A stretch of DNA of 64,000 nt from Saccharomycodes ludwigii (GCF_020623625.1 NC_060200.1:558001-622000), one strand, 5' to 3'. Positions 12,601 to 22,984 are shown, counted from the first letter of the stretch. Numbers and translations: made by a program. Notes: generated by a model from the letters alone, not told the origin.

Positions 12601-12801
12601 CGAGGTATCGGAATTGCAGTACAATATCAAATCATTACGCAACCGCGGGGTTTTTTTTGTTTCCTTTTTTTTCCTTGAAATTTCTTTTTTTTTTCTTCTT
12701 TTTATAACTCTACTAAAAACATTGATGCTTTTCTTTAAAAAAAAAATAAAAAAAAAAAAAAAAAAAAGGGAAAAATGGGTAAATCCTAAGGACGCATCTG
12801 G
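9604..12801. other. Gene-poor interval between UPS1 and the HMG-box gene
   Basis: About 3.2 kb contain no intact gene that I recognise. There are many A/T runs, a G-rich patch (GGGAGGGGGGGG near 12270) and a decayed coding relic around 10.4-11.05 kb. Short open frames elsewhere are low-complexity and unsupported. S. cerevisiae has a small cell-wall gene (YLR194C) in the UPS1-NMT1 interval; I see no counterpart. Confidence 0.5.
10411..11050 (+). pseudogene. Decayed protein-coding relic, family not recognised
   Basis: Unlike its surroundings, this stretch reads as ordinary protein over more than 100 codons in one frame, with pieces such as GFPTFGSLLQNIGDILSNF and PETINWLNALLEDCLIINGY. Further pieces such as KFPLKELLGFLKETKF follow in the same area. 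It has no clear start and is broken several times. I could not place it in a family: a lost host gene and an old mobile-element fragment are both possible. Confidence 0.45.
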
Positions 12802-13944
12802 TCAACCTTCGTTTAAATAATCTGTCAATAAACTACCATTAATATTCTCACTATACCAAATAGTATACGGCACATTATAAATATTATTTAGTTTCACCAA
12901 ATCTATCGAATAAGTACTTAATTTAACATACTTTTTATTCCAAAACATGGATCTTGTCACTCCAGGTTCTTTTTCCAATCGGAGCTGACAAAAATCACAC
13001 AATTCAAGTTTATCATTAAAATAAATATCAGCATCATCCTCACCGCTATTATTATCATTCAAAGTTCTACTTTTAACAGCAAAGTTTTTCCTTTTATTAT
13101 TAATTCTCATATTGTATAGCCTTTTTTCTTCATGGGCTAAATCATACCAATATTGTTTGGTATTGACGTTCATTGATTTCCAAATATCAGATGCAAATTT
13201 CGATACCATAGATGTTTGGAATTTAGGTTGTGGTATGCCGTTGATGTATTGTGTTGTCAATTCGTTACTTTCACTTTGGCTTAATAAACTAGTATTGGAA
13301 ATCTCCCTTAATTCCTGCAAACTATTTATGCATATATTCTTTAATTCTGTTTCTGATATTGGCTTTATATTACTTGTACCGCTAAGTATGTACGGAGCAG
13401 TCTTATTGTTGGTAGCATTGGTAGTTATATCCAACAACTGCTGCTGTCTTAATAAGCGTTGGAACTTTTGTCTAAATAATATAAATGCATTCTTCGGCTT
13501 AGATGCTAATCTGCCAATATTTTTTCTTTTGCACCAGCATCTTGTGGGTCTGTTTTGGTAAGGATTGCTAATGATATTTTTGTTGATTTTAATATCTGGA
13601 GTTGCATTGCATTGATCATTAACGCAAAGGGTATGATCTGCAATATCGTTATTTTTAGTGCCATTATTGTATAAACCATATATATTATTTTCTTTTTTTA
13701 TCACATAATTTTCTTCATTTATAGATAACAATTTTTCGTTATAATTATTAATACAACTTTTATTTAATAATTGCTTCTGGAGTATATAGCCTACTTCACC
13801 AGTTGGGTTACAAATATAGGAAGGTAAAGAGGGGGGAGGTGGAGGGAGTATGGATTGAAAAGTATATGGATTAGTATTAATGACAGCATTACTTAGACTT
13901 GCGTTATTTGGAGTAATTCCATCTGGATAAATTGTATTGAGCAT
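12802..13944 (-). CDS. HMG-box DNA-binding protein, Rox1/MATA-HMG class, with an interrupted box
   Basis: This is a 380-residue protein. Residues 148-170 (SKPKNAFILFRQKFQRLL...) match the first helix of Rox1/Ste11/mating-type HMG boxes. The rest of the box, SMVSKFASDIWKSM and KQYWYDLAHEEKRLYNMR, starts only at residue 245. About 73 residues, low in hydrophobic pattern, separate the two halves where a normal box has only a few. The N-terminal region has a proline run (near 34-38) and CWCKRK just before the box; the tail has CDFCQLRLEKEPG. Such proteins bind and bend DNA, as repressors (Rox1) or mating-type regulators. S. cerevisiae has no HMG gene here, so it is either lineage-specific or moved in. 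No intron signals were evident, but the insert could be an unspliced intron kept in frame. Confidence 0.75.
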   Translation of the reverse strand: MLNTIYPDGITPNNASLSNAVINTNPYTFQSILPPPPPSLPSYICNPTGEVGYILQKQLLNKSCINNYNEKLLSINEENYVIKKENNIYGLYNNGTKNNDIADHTLCVNDQCNATPDIKINKNIISNPYQNRPTRCWCKRKNIGRLASKPKNAFILFRQKFQRLLRQQQLLDITTNATNNKTAPYILSGTSNIKPISETELKNICINSLQELREISNTSLLSQSESNELTTQYINGIPQPKFQTSMVSKFASDIWKSMNVNTKQYWYDLAHEEKRLYNMRINNKRKNFAVKSRTLNDNNSGEDDADIYFNDKLELCDFCQLRLEKEPGVTRSMFWNKKYVKLSTYSIDLVKLNNIYNVPYTIWYSENINGSLLTDYLNEG

Positions 13945-14141
13945 TTTTTTTCTGAACTAATAAGAAAATACCTTGGCGTAAGATGTGAGATTGCCACAAT
14001 TGTTTGTGTAATTTAAATTTAAAATTTGGTGTTTAATATAGTTACATTACTATTAACATGTAAAATATTGCATGTTTTGATTAAAAGTTTTTATTTGAAA
14101 AGTAATAGGGAAATTTTTACATTTTATAAATAAGAAAAGAA

Positions 14142-14172
<31 letters not shown>

Positions 14173-14467
14173 GGTTTTATTTATAATTGATCATTTCGAT
14201 AAAAAAATCACCAAATAAAGAAAAGAAAAATTGTGATAAAAATGAATAATAGAAGCATTGGTTTCAATTTCTGTAAATCTAAATAATAGAATGTTACGAC
14301 GCAGCAGATCATAAAAAAAAAAAAAAATAAAACAAGAGAAACAAACGGAAAAGTAAACAGTTTATAGCTAAATTTTTTAAATCCGGTTCCAGCTCGCAGA
14401 AAGTGGCGATGTTTATATTTTTGTTTTTTTCCCATTAAAAATGTAATACGAATTATGAAACTATAGA

Positions 14468-14498
<31 letters not shown>

Positions 14499-15240
14499 AC
14501 GCAGGCAAAAAAAAACAAAAACGGAAGAACCTTAAAACATAATGTATTATTTTTAATTTGTGAAGGTTAATGGTACTATTTTGTTTTTCTTCAAAAATAA
14601 AAGATTAGTAAGTCTTTGTTGATATTTTAATTACTTACATCATTCCACCATGTTTACGAATTCGTTAAATGTAAGATTTTCATGATTATAATTTTTTTTC
14701 TTTTTTTTTTAATAACTAAAAACAATGGAATAAAAAACAAAATTCTATCGAGTGCATGCCGTTATAATAGTTTTTTTCTTTTTTTTTTTTTAATAAATTC
14801 ACATCAATGCAACCTTGAATGTAATATTTAGGTTAACAAGCAGTAGTTAAAAATGATATGCTGTTATTTTCCAAAAAAAAAAAAATAAAATGTTGTCCCG
14901 TTATGTAGCTATAGTATCTTACCTAATACAGATATACAGCTAACTACATATCTGTATATATGTACATAGTGCATATATTTTTGTATAAATGTTTAATAAA
15001 TAATATAAATTGATATATCCTAATTATATGTTAAGCATTACAATATTTTTAGCAACTTGTATACTCAGTCTCCTAAAACGAGAAAAGAAAAGCTGAGTAA
15101 CTTGTGATATCATAGAAAATAGAACTTATTATAAATAGTCTCGTTTATTTTCAAGTTCTTTACGTTTTTCTGCTTAATATCTTAAGTTTTTAAAAAAAAA
15201 AAAAATTAAAATAAAAAAGGGAAAAAAAAACACTTAGTAA

Positions 15241-15266
15241 GGGGGAGGGGGGGGGGGGGGGGGGGG
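15241..15266 (+). repeat. G-tract: GGGGGA followed by 20 G
   Basis: A run of five G, one A and then twenty G stands out in a region where most homopolymers are A or T. Such DNA can form a G-quadruplex on the plus strand. Its exact length is easily misread in sequencing. Confidence 0.85.
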
Positions 15267-15731
15267 ATTTTTCTTAAACGGTAAAGCCGACAACAGCAGT
15301 TACAGAGAATAACTATAAAGAATATATTTGGCTTCTATTCTATTGAGAAACAGAATAAAATAAAATAAAATAAAAAAGTTTTCGAAAGCCTTTAACATTT
15401 TTTTATGGGTGTACTGAAACAAACACATCCAAATAAATATGGCCTTACTTTTAGTAGAAAATCATATTTTAGTGTACTTTTCTTAAAGTATGCAATTTAG
15501 AAACAGTGATAAAAGGAAATACTTATTAGAAATAATCGATATACATATATATGTATATACTGTGAATAATGACTACTAGTTTTAATTATTGAACCATTCA
15601 AGACTTTTTTCATTGTGAAACCTTTTCGTTTATTATTAATCGTTAACACTTGAAACATTTTAATCTGTTCTAAAATATCACAAAACGTTTTTGAAAAAGT
15701 AACTTCGAAAAGGATATGGATAAGAGTTTTG

Positions 15732-15878
15732 CTAATAAATGCCAGATATATTCCAGTCCAAAATTATTCTTTCATTAAAATTTTTTCTTGGAATTCTAAC
15801 TAATATATTCGCTGGCAATGTAATGGTTAAGTCAGTAATAAGCAATTTAAAGTCTGGAACCAAATAATTTTTATTCAT
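15732..15878 (-). other. Short open frame of unknown nature (48 codons)
   Basis: From an ATG the frame encodes a non-repetitive peptide that includes DFKLLITDLTITLPANI and ends ILDWNISGIY. The frame stays open for about a dozen codons upstream of the ATG. Composition resembles real protein rather than translated A/T runs. It could be a small gene, an exon or the remnant of a larger one. I recognise no family. Confidence 0.3.
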
Positions 15879-17383
15879 TACAACACTCAAGATAGCTGCT
15901 ACATATGTGGTGAACTAATTAGTAAAAAAAATTGACTGATTTTCCTAGAAGCTTTTTAAATCTCAAACTGAAAAGTATAAAGATCAGATGGTGCTTGCAC
16001 TTTCTAATATCATAATTACTAAAAAAATTATCCGAAAAAAAAATTTTTTTTTTTTTTATTTTTTTTTATTGCATATTATATCAAACGCTATATCGATGAA
16101 ATAGTTCTGTTTCCTATATACTGCCTAGAAATATATATATAAAAAAAAAAAATGGAATCAATAGCCTACCCAACATTATATCCACAATATAAATTTAAAT
16201 AAAAAAAATCTAACCATTTTCAAAACTTGCTTATAGAAATAAAAAAAGTCTAGTTTAGTATTAAATGTACGATATTAAATAATATAGTGGAAATTGTCAC
16301 GAATAAATGTTAAAAATAATAAAGTTAAAGATTATCTGTCATTACACAATACTATATAAAGATTTGCATCTGTTACTTGAAAGCACTGAGTGTTTGAGAT
16401 ATGAAAATCTAACGATACTTTAACAAATTTGGCCCTGGAAGATGAATCATTAGTTATATAATCTATGGGTTACATAAATCAGTTTTAAAGAAAATGCACG
16501 TACACACATACTCAAATTTTTTTCTTTCCCCCCCCTCCTTGCCCAATAGGAATGGATAGTAAAAGTGGTATTTTCATTTCATTTGCATGAAAGAATAACT
16601 AATGGGAAGTAGCTGCTTAAAATCATTGTGCTTTCTAACATCCTGTTATTGGTTTATACAGATAATGTATTACAATAATAATACCCGCAGTTCGAAGGTA
16701 AGAGTTATTTTATATTTGTTCCCCCCCTCCCCTTAAAGAAGTAAGACAATTAAATATTTGCCTTACATAACACGTATGCAGAACATACAGGAAAGCCGAA
16801 TGTATTTAAAAAGAAATTAGAAAATTATTATTATTATTTTCCTTTTCCTAAAAGCGTGAAAAATGAAAAAAAAATGTAAGATTGTAGAATATAAAAATGG
16901 AAGACTGCAATTTAAAGTTAATCTTGTTAATACAACGGCTATTCTAAATAACTACATAATTCAATAATCTTTTTTTTTTCTTTTTCATTATACTTATTAA
17001 AAGGCCAACATTTTTAGAACAAAGTCTTATGTCACTCTATAATCTTTTTTTTTTTTTTATATCATTGTTAATTTCATTTCTTTAGTGGGGTCGAATCGCA
17101 CCCTATTCACCCGGTTTCCCTCAATATTATATAAACCAAACTAACCAAGAAATTAAATCACACTCTTTAATTGTAGTTTAAGCTCCTTAATTGTTTTAAA
17201 AAAAAAAAAAAAAAAAGTCATATATGTATAGTTATATGCTTTCAGATATATTTACATAAATAGACAAGAAAAAGAAAAAATGATAATAGTAATAAAAGAA
17301 AAAAGAAACAGGTTGGATGCTCATTAACTAACTAAACCGTAGATATATAAACTAACAAAATGATAATGTTTTATCGATTAGTG

Positions 17384-18820
17384 TTACAACATGACAACAC
17401 CAATATCACTACGATGTTCCTCGTCATACGCATAATTTTGGTCAGCAATACAACCTCCGTTCATCGGAAAAGTTCTATAATTAAATAAGTAAAAATTCAA
17501 TAAACCATCGCCAGGACCAAATTTCAAATCTTTTAAAAACAATGAATTATCTTGTGAGGTCAATGCATTAAAAACATCCATGTGCAATTCTGAACGGGCA
17601 ATTATACAGGCATCATTAACTAATTGTGATAACCTCTTTTTCAAAACTTTAGTAGCTTCTGTATCAAATCTATCAGGATAGTTGAAATCAGAGTCACTTG
17701 CATAATAAAACAAATACGCAACATTTAATGAATTATAATTGTTATTATTCAATATAGTAAAAGGTAATGTATAGAAAGATATAAAATCAGTGATTTTACC
17801 TGTTTTGGGATCTTCGACAACATACGAATAAATAACATTTTCAATAGTCAAAAACCAATGTTTAAATTCCTCTTTGTTGAAAAGTTGAATTAACTTAAAT
17901 CTGGATTGGTATTTGTTTAATAATTCTAAAGCTTCATCAAGGTCTTTTAACTCTAATCTTCTCAAACCGGGGGTAGTAGTTGTTTTGGACAATGTGTATT
18001 TGGCAATCATTTGTGTTTTGGTAGCATTATACGGTAATCCAGTGAAACCAACATCAAACATTTTACCCCAATTTAAAGGTCTGTGAGCATATCTACATAC
18101 ACTAACAGGACTTGGTAATACTACACCGCCTGTATGTAGAGCTTGCCATATGTTACATAAATTAACACGCCTAGTGATTTCCTTAATAAAAACCGGTGCC
18201 AACCTTTTAGCACGTAACTTTTTATGGACACACAAGAAGTTTATATCAACTGATGGAAGAATTTTGCCTCTAACTTGCAAAGTTACCGGGATAGCAGATA
18301 TAAAACCAACTAATTTCTTACTACTAATAACCCTAATTCCGACAAACCATTCTTTTTTATAACCTGGGCAAGTTAGTGCCCATTGTAAAAAACTTTTTGA
18401 ATAGTCAAATCTGAAAGCACTATCTTGATCTTCAACATAATTCTCATTTAAGAGTTGATACAATTCGTCAATATCATTCTCAATATCAACATCGTACCAT
18501 TCAAAACCAGGTATGGCCTTCAAAGGTAAGGGACTTGTTGGAATATCCGCCACAGTTTTAGAATTATCCACCGGACCTTCTGTTGTAACTTTTTCATCAA
18601 ATTTGACAATTGGTTGAGTCTTCCAAAACTTATACTCTTCAAAATTTTTGGGTTTTATTTCATTATCTCTGTTGTTCAATTTGGATGGATCAATAGCTAG
18701 CATTTTTAATAATTCTTGAATGTTTTTCATTGGGTCTGCATCACTGCTGGTGACTACAACTTTGGGTGCGTCATTGCTATCGGATGTATCTTCGTTTTTT
18801 TGGTCTTTATTGGACGACAT
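17384..18820 (-). CDS. NMT1: Glycylpeptide N-tetradecanoyltransferase (N-myristoyltransferase)
   Basis: Nmt1 transfers myristate from myristoyl-CoA to N-terminal glycines of proteins such as Arf and G-alpha; it is essential and cytosolic. At 478 residues it is slightly longer than the S. cerevisiae enzyme (about 455), the extra being an acidic, Ser-rich N-terminus. Both family signatures are present: DINFLCVHK at 192-200 and KFGPGDG at 433-439. The protein ends in VVML, leaving the C-terminal carboxylate that acts as catalytic base in this family. The order NMT1-PWP1-NOP56 matches YLR195C-YLR196W-YLR197W. Confidence 0.97.
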   Translation of the reverse strand: MSSNKDQKNEDTSDSNDAPKVVVTSSDADPMKNIQELLKMLAIDPSKLNNRDNEIKPKNFEEYKFWKTQPIVKFDEKVTTEGPVDNSKTVADIPTSPLPLKAIPGFEWYDVDIENDIDELYQLLNENYVEDQDSAFRFDYSKSFLQWALTCPGYKKEWFVGIRVISSKKLVGFISAIPVTLQVRGKILPSVDINFLCVHKKLRAKRLAPVFIKEITRRVNLCNIWQALHTGGVVLPSPVSVCRYAHRPLNWGKMFDVGFTGLPYNATKTQMIAKYTLSKTTTTPGLRRLELKDLDEALELLNKYQSRFKLIQLFNKEEFKHWFLTIENVIYSYVVEDPKTGKITDFISFYTLPFTILNNNNYNSLNVAYLFYYASDSDFNYPDRFDTEATKVLKKRLSQLVNDACIIARSELHMDVFNALTSQDNSLFLKDLKFGPGDGLLNFYLFNYRTFPMNGGCIADQNYAYDEEHRSDIGVVML

Positions 18821-19277
18821 GGTGTTTCCTGGTTTTTGTAATTTTTTTTCTTTCTTGGTGAATTTTTTTTCTTTCTTGGTGAATTTTTTTTTTCTTGATG
18901 AATTTTTTTTTTTAAACCTTTTTAAAATTTTAAATTTTAACTAAAAAAAAAAAAAAAAAATTTATCATCAAAAGCAAAGAGATATGTTACACGGACTTCG
19001 AATAGTTCGGATGTCACGATAACGTTTCTTTTTTTCGTTTTTTTCTTTTCTTTCTTTTTTTTTTTTTTATAATATTAGCCACCAAAAACGGTACTATCCA
19101 TATAGCCAATTTTTACTTTTCGATTTTAAATACAATTGTTAATAAGATATATTTTTTTTTTTTTTTTTTTTTGTTTTTGCCAATAGTGTTAAAGACCATC
19201 TATCTTTGAAATATACTCAGAAAACTTTACATCCCCAAAAAAAATAAATAAGAGACAATATTGGCTACTAATAATAA
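18821..19277. promoter_or_regulatory. Divergent NMT1/PWP1 intergenic region
   Basis: This 457-bp shared promoter region is made largely of T-rich and A-rich runs. It includes a tandem TTTCTTTCTTGGTGAA-type repeat at about 18845-18905, just upstream of NMT1. I identified no factor site with confidence. Confidence 0.4.
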
Positions 19278-20840
19278 ATGATCTCCTCAACATGTTGGGT
19301 CCCTCAGGGGTTTGCTAGTAACTTTCCTGAACGTTATGAATTAAACGATGAAGAAATGGATAGAATCAATAAGATGGCTGAGCAACTAAATTTAAATGAT
19401 GATTTCACCAAGAAACATGAAATTGAATCTGATGGAAAAAAGGAAGAAAAAATTTTATACAACAACGATGAAGATTTAAAAAAATACGATCTAGATCATT
19501 ATGATGACGATGAAAAAGTAGCTACTACAGAAGTAAATCCTAATTTTGATGCCTCTATACTTCCTGGACTAACTACAGTTGAGGAAAATGGTGAACATTA
19601 CTTAGAATTGCCAGATTCTCATGAAGAAACTAATGAAGAAGTGAACGAAGAAGCCTTGACTTTGGAACAAGATGAAGAAAAGGAGGAATTACAGATTTAC
19701 CCTACAGACAATTTGGTCTTAGCCACAAGAACAGAAACAGAAGGTGATCTATCATTTTTGGATGTTTATGTTTACGATGATGGTGATGAAAATGATGGGT
19801 TCGTTCGTGAAAGTTCCTTATACGTTCACCATGATTTAATGTTGCCAGCCTTTCCATTGTGTGTAGAATGGATTAATTTTACTCCGAATCGTGGCAATCT
19901 TACCAATACTGATAATAGGGGTAATTTTGCCGCTGTAGGTACCTTTGATCCTAATATTGAAATATGGAATTTGGACTGTGTTGATAAGGCCTTCCCAGAT
20001 GCAATCTTGCAGGGGCATAAGGATGCAGTTTTATCTTTAGCCCATAATCACGAACATCGTAATGTTTTGGCCTCTGCTTCTGCTGATTCTACACTTAAAT
20101 TATGGGATTTAAATAGCACAAAGGCTCCAGTTTCGAGTTTAAATAAAATACATGGTAAAAAAAAAGTTTCCTCTTGCGAATGGTATGACTTTGCATTGTT
20201 GTCTTCTGGTTATGATTCGAGACTGGCAATTACCGATGTTCGTTCTACCGAGTCCAAATATTTTAATATTGGTAATGGGGAAGAAATTGAGGTTGCGAAA
20301 TTTTCCAATGATTACTCAAATATATTATGTGGTACAGATAGCGGAAATGTTTACTGCTTTGACATAAAAAATGCAAATAAACCATTATGGACACTAAATG
20401 CACACGAAGGTAGTATAACATCCTTGAATGTCAACACTCAGATTGAAAACTTGTTTGTTACCACTGCCATGGGAGATAAAGTAGTTAAAGTCTGGAATAA
20501 CGATAATGGTGTGCCAAAGATGGTTTTAAATCGTAATTTTGGTGTGGGTAACGTTTTAACATCTTCTTTTGCGCCGGATTTTGAGGTTTCTGGTAATCTA
20601 GTTGTCGGAGGTGTTTCTGGTAATTTACAACTATGGGATGCCTTTAGTAATAAATCTGTTAAAAAAGCGTTTAGAAATGAGTTAAATAAATTAGAAAAAG
20701 AGGCTATTTCTAATAATTATAAGAAATTTGCTAGGAAATATAAAGGCGATAAGACTCAAGAGGTTTTACTAACTGCGGAGGGTCTAAATGGGAATGACGA
20801 CGATGAGGAAGAAGAGGAAGAGCAATGGGAAGATATGTAA
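19278..20840 (+). CDS. PWP1: WD40-repeat ribosome biogenesis protein Pwp1
   Basis: Pwp1 is a nucleolar WD40 protein needed for large ribosomal subunit (25S/5.8S rRNA) maturation. The protein is 520 residues against about 576 in S. cerevisiae. The N-terminus begins MISSTCWVPQGFASNFPERY, typical of Pwp1, followed by a long acidic region. WD units include LASASADSTLKLWDLN and HEGSITSLNVNTQ, and the C-terminus is acidic (DDDEEEEEEQWEDM). NOP56, also in ribosome biogenesis, follows on the same strand. Confidence 0.95.
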   Translation: MISSTCWVPQGFASNFPERYELNDEEMDRINKMAEQLNLNDDFTKKHEIESDGKKEEKILYNNDEDLKKYDLDHYDDDEKVATTEVNPNFDASILPGLTTVEENGEHYLELPDSHEETNEEVNEEALTLEQDEEKEELQIYPTDNLVLATRTETEGDLSFLDVYVYDDGDENDGFVRESSLYVHHDLMLPAFPLCVEWINFTPNRGNLTNTDNRGNFAAVGTFDPNIEIWNLDCVDKAFPDAILQGHKDAVLSLAHNHEHRNVLASASADSTLKLWDLNSTKAPVSSLNKIHGKKKVSSCEWYDFALLSSGYDSRLAITDVRSTESKYFNIGNGEEIEVAKFSNDYSNILCGTDSGNVYCFDIKNANKPLWTLNAHEGSITSLNVNTQIENLFVTTAMGDKVVKVWNNDNGVPKMVLNRNFGVGNVLTSSFAPDFEVSGNLVVGGVSGNLQLWDAFSNKSVKKAFRNELNKLEKEAISNNYKKFARKYKGDKTQEVLLTAEGLNGNDDDEEEEEEQWEDM

Positions 20841-21406
20841 TAATATATCCTTTCATTTTATGTAGATTTTGTATAATACTACTAATAATAATTTCATTCG
20901 TATTTATTTTGTTTTAATAATCGCCATAAATTTGACTTGGTTCAGACATTCTTAAGAATTGGATATAAATTTTGATTTATTTTATGTATTATTTTATTTT
21001 TTATGAAAAAGGCCTCGTTTCTTTTTTTTTTTTTTGTTTAAAAACTTTGAAAAATTTTTCGCCTGGATAAAAAAATAAAAAAAAAAAAAAAGAAAAAAAA
21101 AAAAAAAAAAGAAAAAAATTTTTTTTTTAATTTTCTTCGAGCATTTCAGTTATAATTTCTGTTTTTGTTTTTTTTTTTCTTCTCCTTCGCTAACGCTGGA
21201 GTATGAAGCTACACTTTTATAACTACGTTTTTAATTCAAGAATTGCCAGAATTAATTTAAAAGTATTTCTGACTGCTAGCTTATAAAACATCTTTTTATC
21301 GTAAACTATTACACCACTGCCTTGAACAATCAATAAATCAAGAAATTTTTATTTTTTGTTTATTTTCATTTGAAAAACAGACTGCACCATTCAGAGCATC
21401 ATCATC
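20841..21406. promoter_or_regulatory. NOP56 promoter region
   Basis: This 566-bp gap contains stacked A/T runs around 21070-21130. It has an exact ribosomal RNA processing element, TGAAAAATTTTTC, at 21048-21060, about 350 bp upstream of the NOP56 start. No PAC element (GATGAG core) was seen beside it. Confidence 0.5.
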
Positions 21407-22984
21407 ATGTCCACTGCTATGGATTATTTATTATTTGAGGAACCAACTGGTTATGCTATTTTTAAAGTAAAATTACAACCAGATTCCGTAAATGCTTCAT
21501 CTAAAGAAGTTCAAAAGGAAATTAACGATTTCGGTTCATTTACCAAGTTGGTTGAATTAGTTTCTTTTGCTCCATTTAAAGGTGCTGCACAAGCTTTAGA
21601 GAATGCCAACGATATTAGTGAAGGTTTGTGTTCAGAAGCTTTAAAGTCACTTTTAGCTTTAAACTTACCAAAAAATAGCACTACCTTGGCTATTTCTGAT
21701 CCAAAATTGGGACCATCTATCAAGGAACAGTTTCCAAAGGTCACTTGTATTGCCAACGAATTGGCTCAAGATTTAATTCGTGGTGTTAGATTACATTCTA
21801 CTAAATTATTGAAAAGTATTGTTGAAACTGGTGATTTAGAAAGAGCTCAATTAGGTTTGGGTCACGCTTACTCCAGAGCCAAAGTTAAGTTTAATGTTAG
21901 TAAAAACGATAACCATATTATCCAGGCCATTGCTTTGTTGGATTCTTTGGATAAAGATATAAACACTTTTGCCATGCGTGTTAAAGAATGGTATGGCTGG
22001 CATTTCCCAGAGCTAGCAAAGTTGGTTCCAGATAACTATACATTTGCTAAATTAGTTCTATTTATTAGAGACAAGGCCAGTTTAAATGAGGATTCTTTAC
22101 ATGACCTTGTTGAAGTTTTAGGCAATGAGGATTCTGCTGTTGCTGAAAAGATCATTGATAATGCTCGTATATCTATGGGTCAAGATTTGAGCGAAATTGA
22201 TATGGAAAATGTTTGTACTTTTGCTCAAAGGGTTGTTTCTTTAGTTGATTACAGACGTCAATTATTCGAGTACTTGTGTGAAAAAATGCACACTGTTGCT
22301 CCTAATTTGAGTGAATTAATTGGTGAGGTGATTGGTGCTAGATTAATTTCACATGCTGGTTCCTTAACTAACTTGTCCAAACAGGCTGCGTCCACAGTGC
22401 AGATCTTGGGTGCTGAAAAGGCTTTATTTAGAGCCTTAAAAACAAAGGGTAATACTCCAAAATATGGTTTAATATATCATAGTGGATTTATCGCAAAAGC
22501 TGCTGCCAAGAACAAGGGTAGAATCTCTAGATATTTAGCTAATAAGTGTTCTATTGCAAGTAGAATTGATAATTACAGTGACGAGCCTTCTAATGTTTTT
22601 GGTACTGTTTTAAGAAAACAAGTTGAACAGAGATTAGACTTTTACAATACTGGTGCGCCAACTTTGAAGAATGAATTGGCCATTAAAGAAGCTATGGATC
22701 TGTATAATGATGAAAATCCAACTGAAAAGAAGGAAGAAACACCATCCAAAAAGAGAAAGGCTGAAGAAGATGAAGAGGAAGAGGAAGAGGAAAAGAAAAA
22801 GCCAAAGAAAGAAAAGAAAGAAAAGAAAGAGAAGAAAGAAAAGAAAGAAAAGAAAGAGAAGAAAGAAAAGAAAGAAAAGAAAGAAAAAAAGGAAAAGAAA
22901 GAAAAGAAAGACAAAAAGGACAAAAAGGAACACAAAAACATAAAAGAAAAGAAGGATAAAAAAAAGAGTTCCAAGAAAGATTAA
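21407..22984 (+). CDS. NOP56: Box C/D snoRNP core protein Nop56
   Basis: Nop56 (Sik1) is a core protein of box C/D snoRNPs, which guide 2'-O-methylation of rRNA in the nucleolus. The 525-residue protein starts with the NOP5 N-terminal domain (YLLFEEPTGYAIFKV), followed by the coiled-coil and Nop domain, with YGLIYHSGFIAKAAAKNKGRISRYLANKC near residues 355-385. From about residue 440 it becomes an acidic run and then a long KKEKKEKK tail. S. cerevisiae Nop56 (about 504) also ends in a KKE/D tail, but the one here is more regular. Its simple-sequence DNA leaves the other frames open, which explains spurious frames on both strands there. Confidence 0.97.
   Translation: MSTAMDYLLFEEPTGYAIFKVKLQPDSVNASSKEVQKEINDFGSFTKLVELVSFAPFKGAAQALENANDISEGLCSEALKSLLALNLPKNSTTLAISDPKLGPSIKEQFPKVTCIANELAQDLIRGVRLHSTKLLKSIVETGDLERAQLGLGHAYSRAKVKFNVSKNDNHIIQAIALLDSLDKDINTFAMRVKEWYGWHFPELAKLVPDNYTFAKLVLFIRDKASLNEDSLHDLVEVLGNEDSAVAEKIIDNARISMGQDLSEIDMENVCTFAQRVVSLVDYRRQLFEYLCEKMHTVAPNLSELIGEVIGARLISHAGSLTNLSKQAASTVQILGAEKALFRALKTKGNTPKYGLIYHSGFIAKAAAKNKGRISRYLANKCSIASRIDNYSDEPSNVFGTVLRKQVEQRLDFYNTGAPTLKNELAIKEAMDLYNDENPTEKKEETPSKKRKAEEDEEEEEEEKKKPKKEKKEKKEKKEKKEKKEKKEKKEKKEKKEKKEKKDKKDKKEHKNIKEKKDKKKSSKKD

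Larger units (their letters stand above)
13945..17383. other. Gene-poor interval between the HMG-box gene and NMT1
   Basis: About 3.4 kb with no supported gene. It has long A runs (14141-14172, 14466-14495), a G20 tract at 15247-15266, C-rich patches near 16530 and 16722, and (AT)n runs. A 48-codon open frame with normal amino-acid make-up lies at 15732-15878 on the minus strand. I looked for a point-centromere pattern (RTCACRTG, AT-rich spacer, then a CCGAA core) and found no convincing set. Confidence 0.5.

Noticed and set aside
16029-16045. TCCGAAAA next to A/T runs as a possible CDEIII centromere element
   Set aside because: No RTCACRTG element lies at the right distance on either side, and the flanks do not match the wider CDEIII consensus.
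22634-22974. Minus-strand open frames rich in Phe/Leu/Ser opposite NOP56
   Set aside because: These are antisense readings of the KKE-encoding tail of NOP56, with no complexity of their own.
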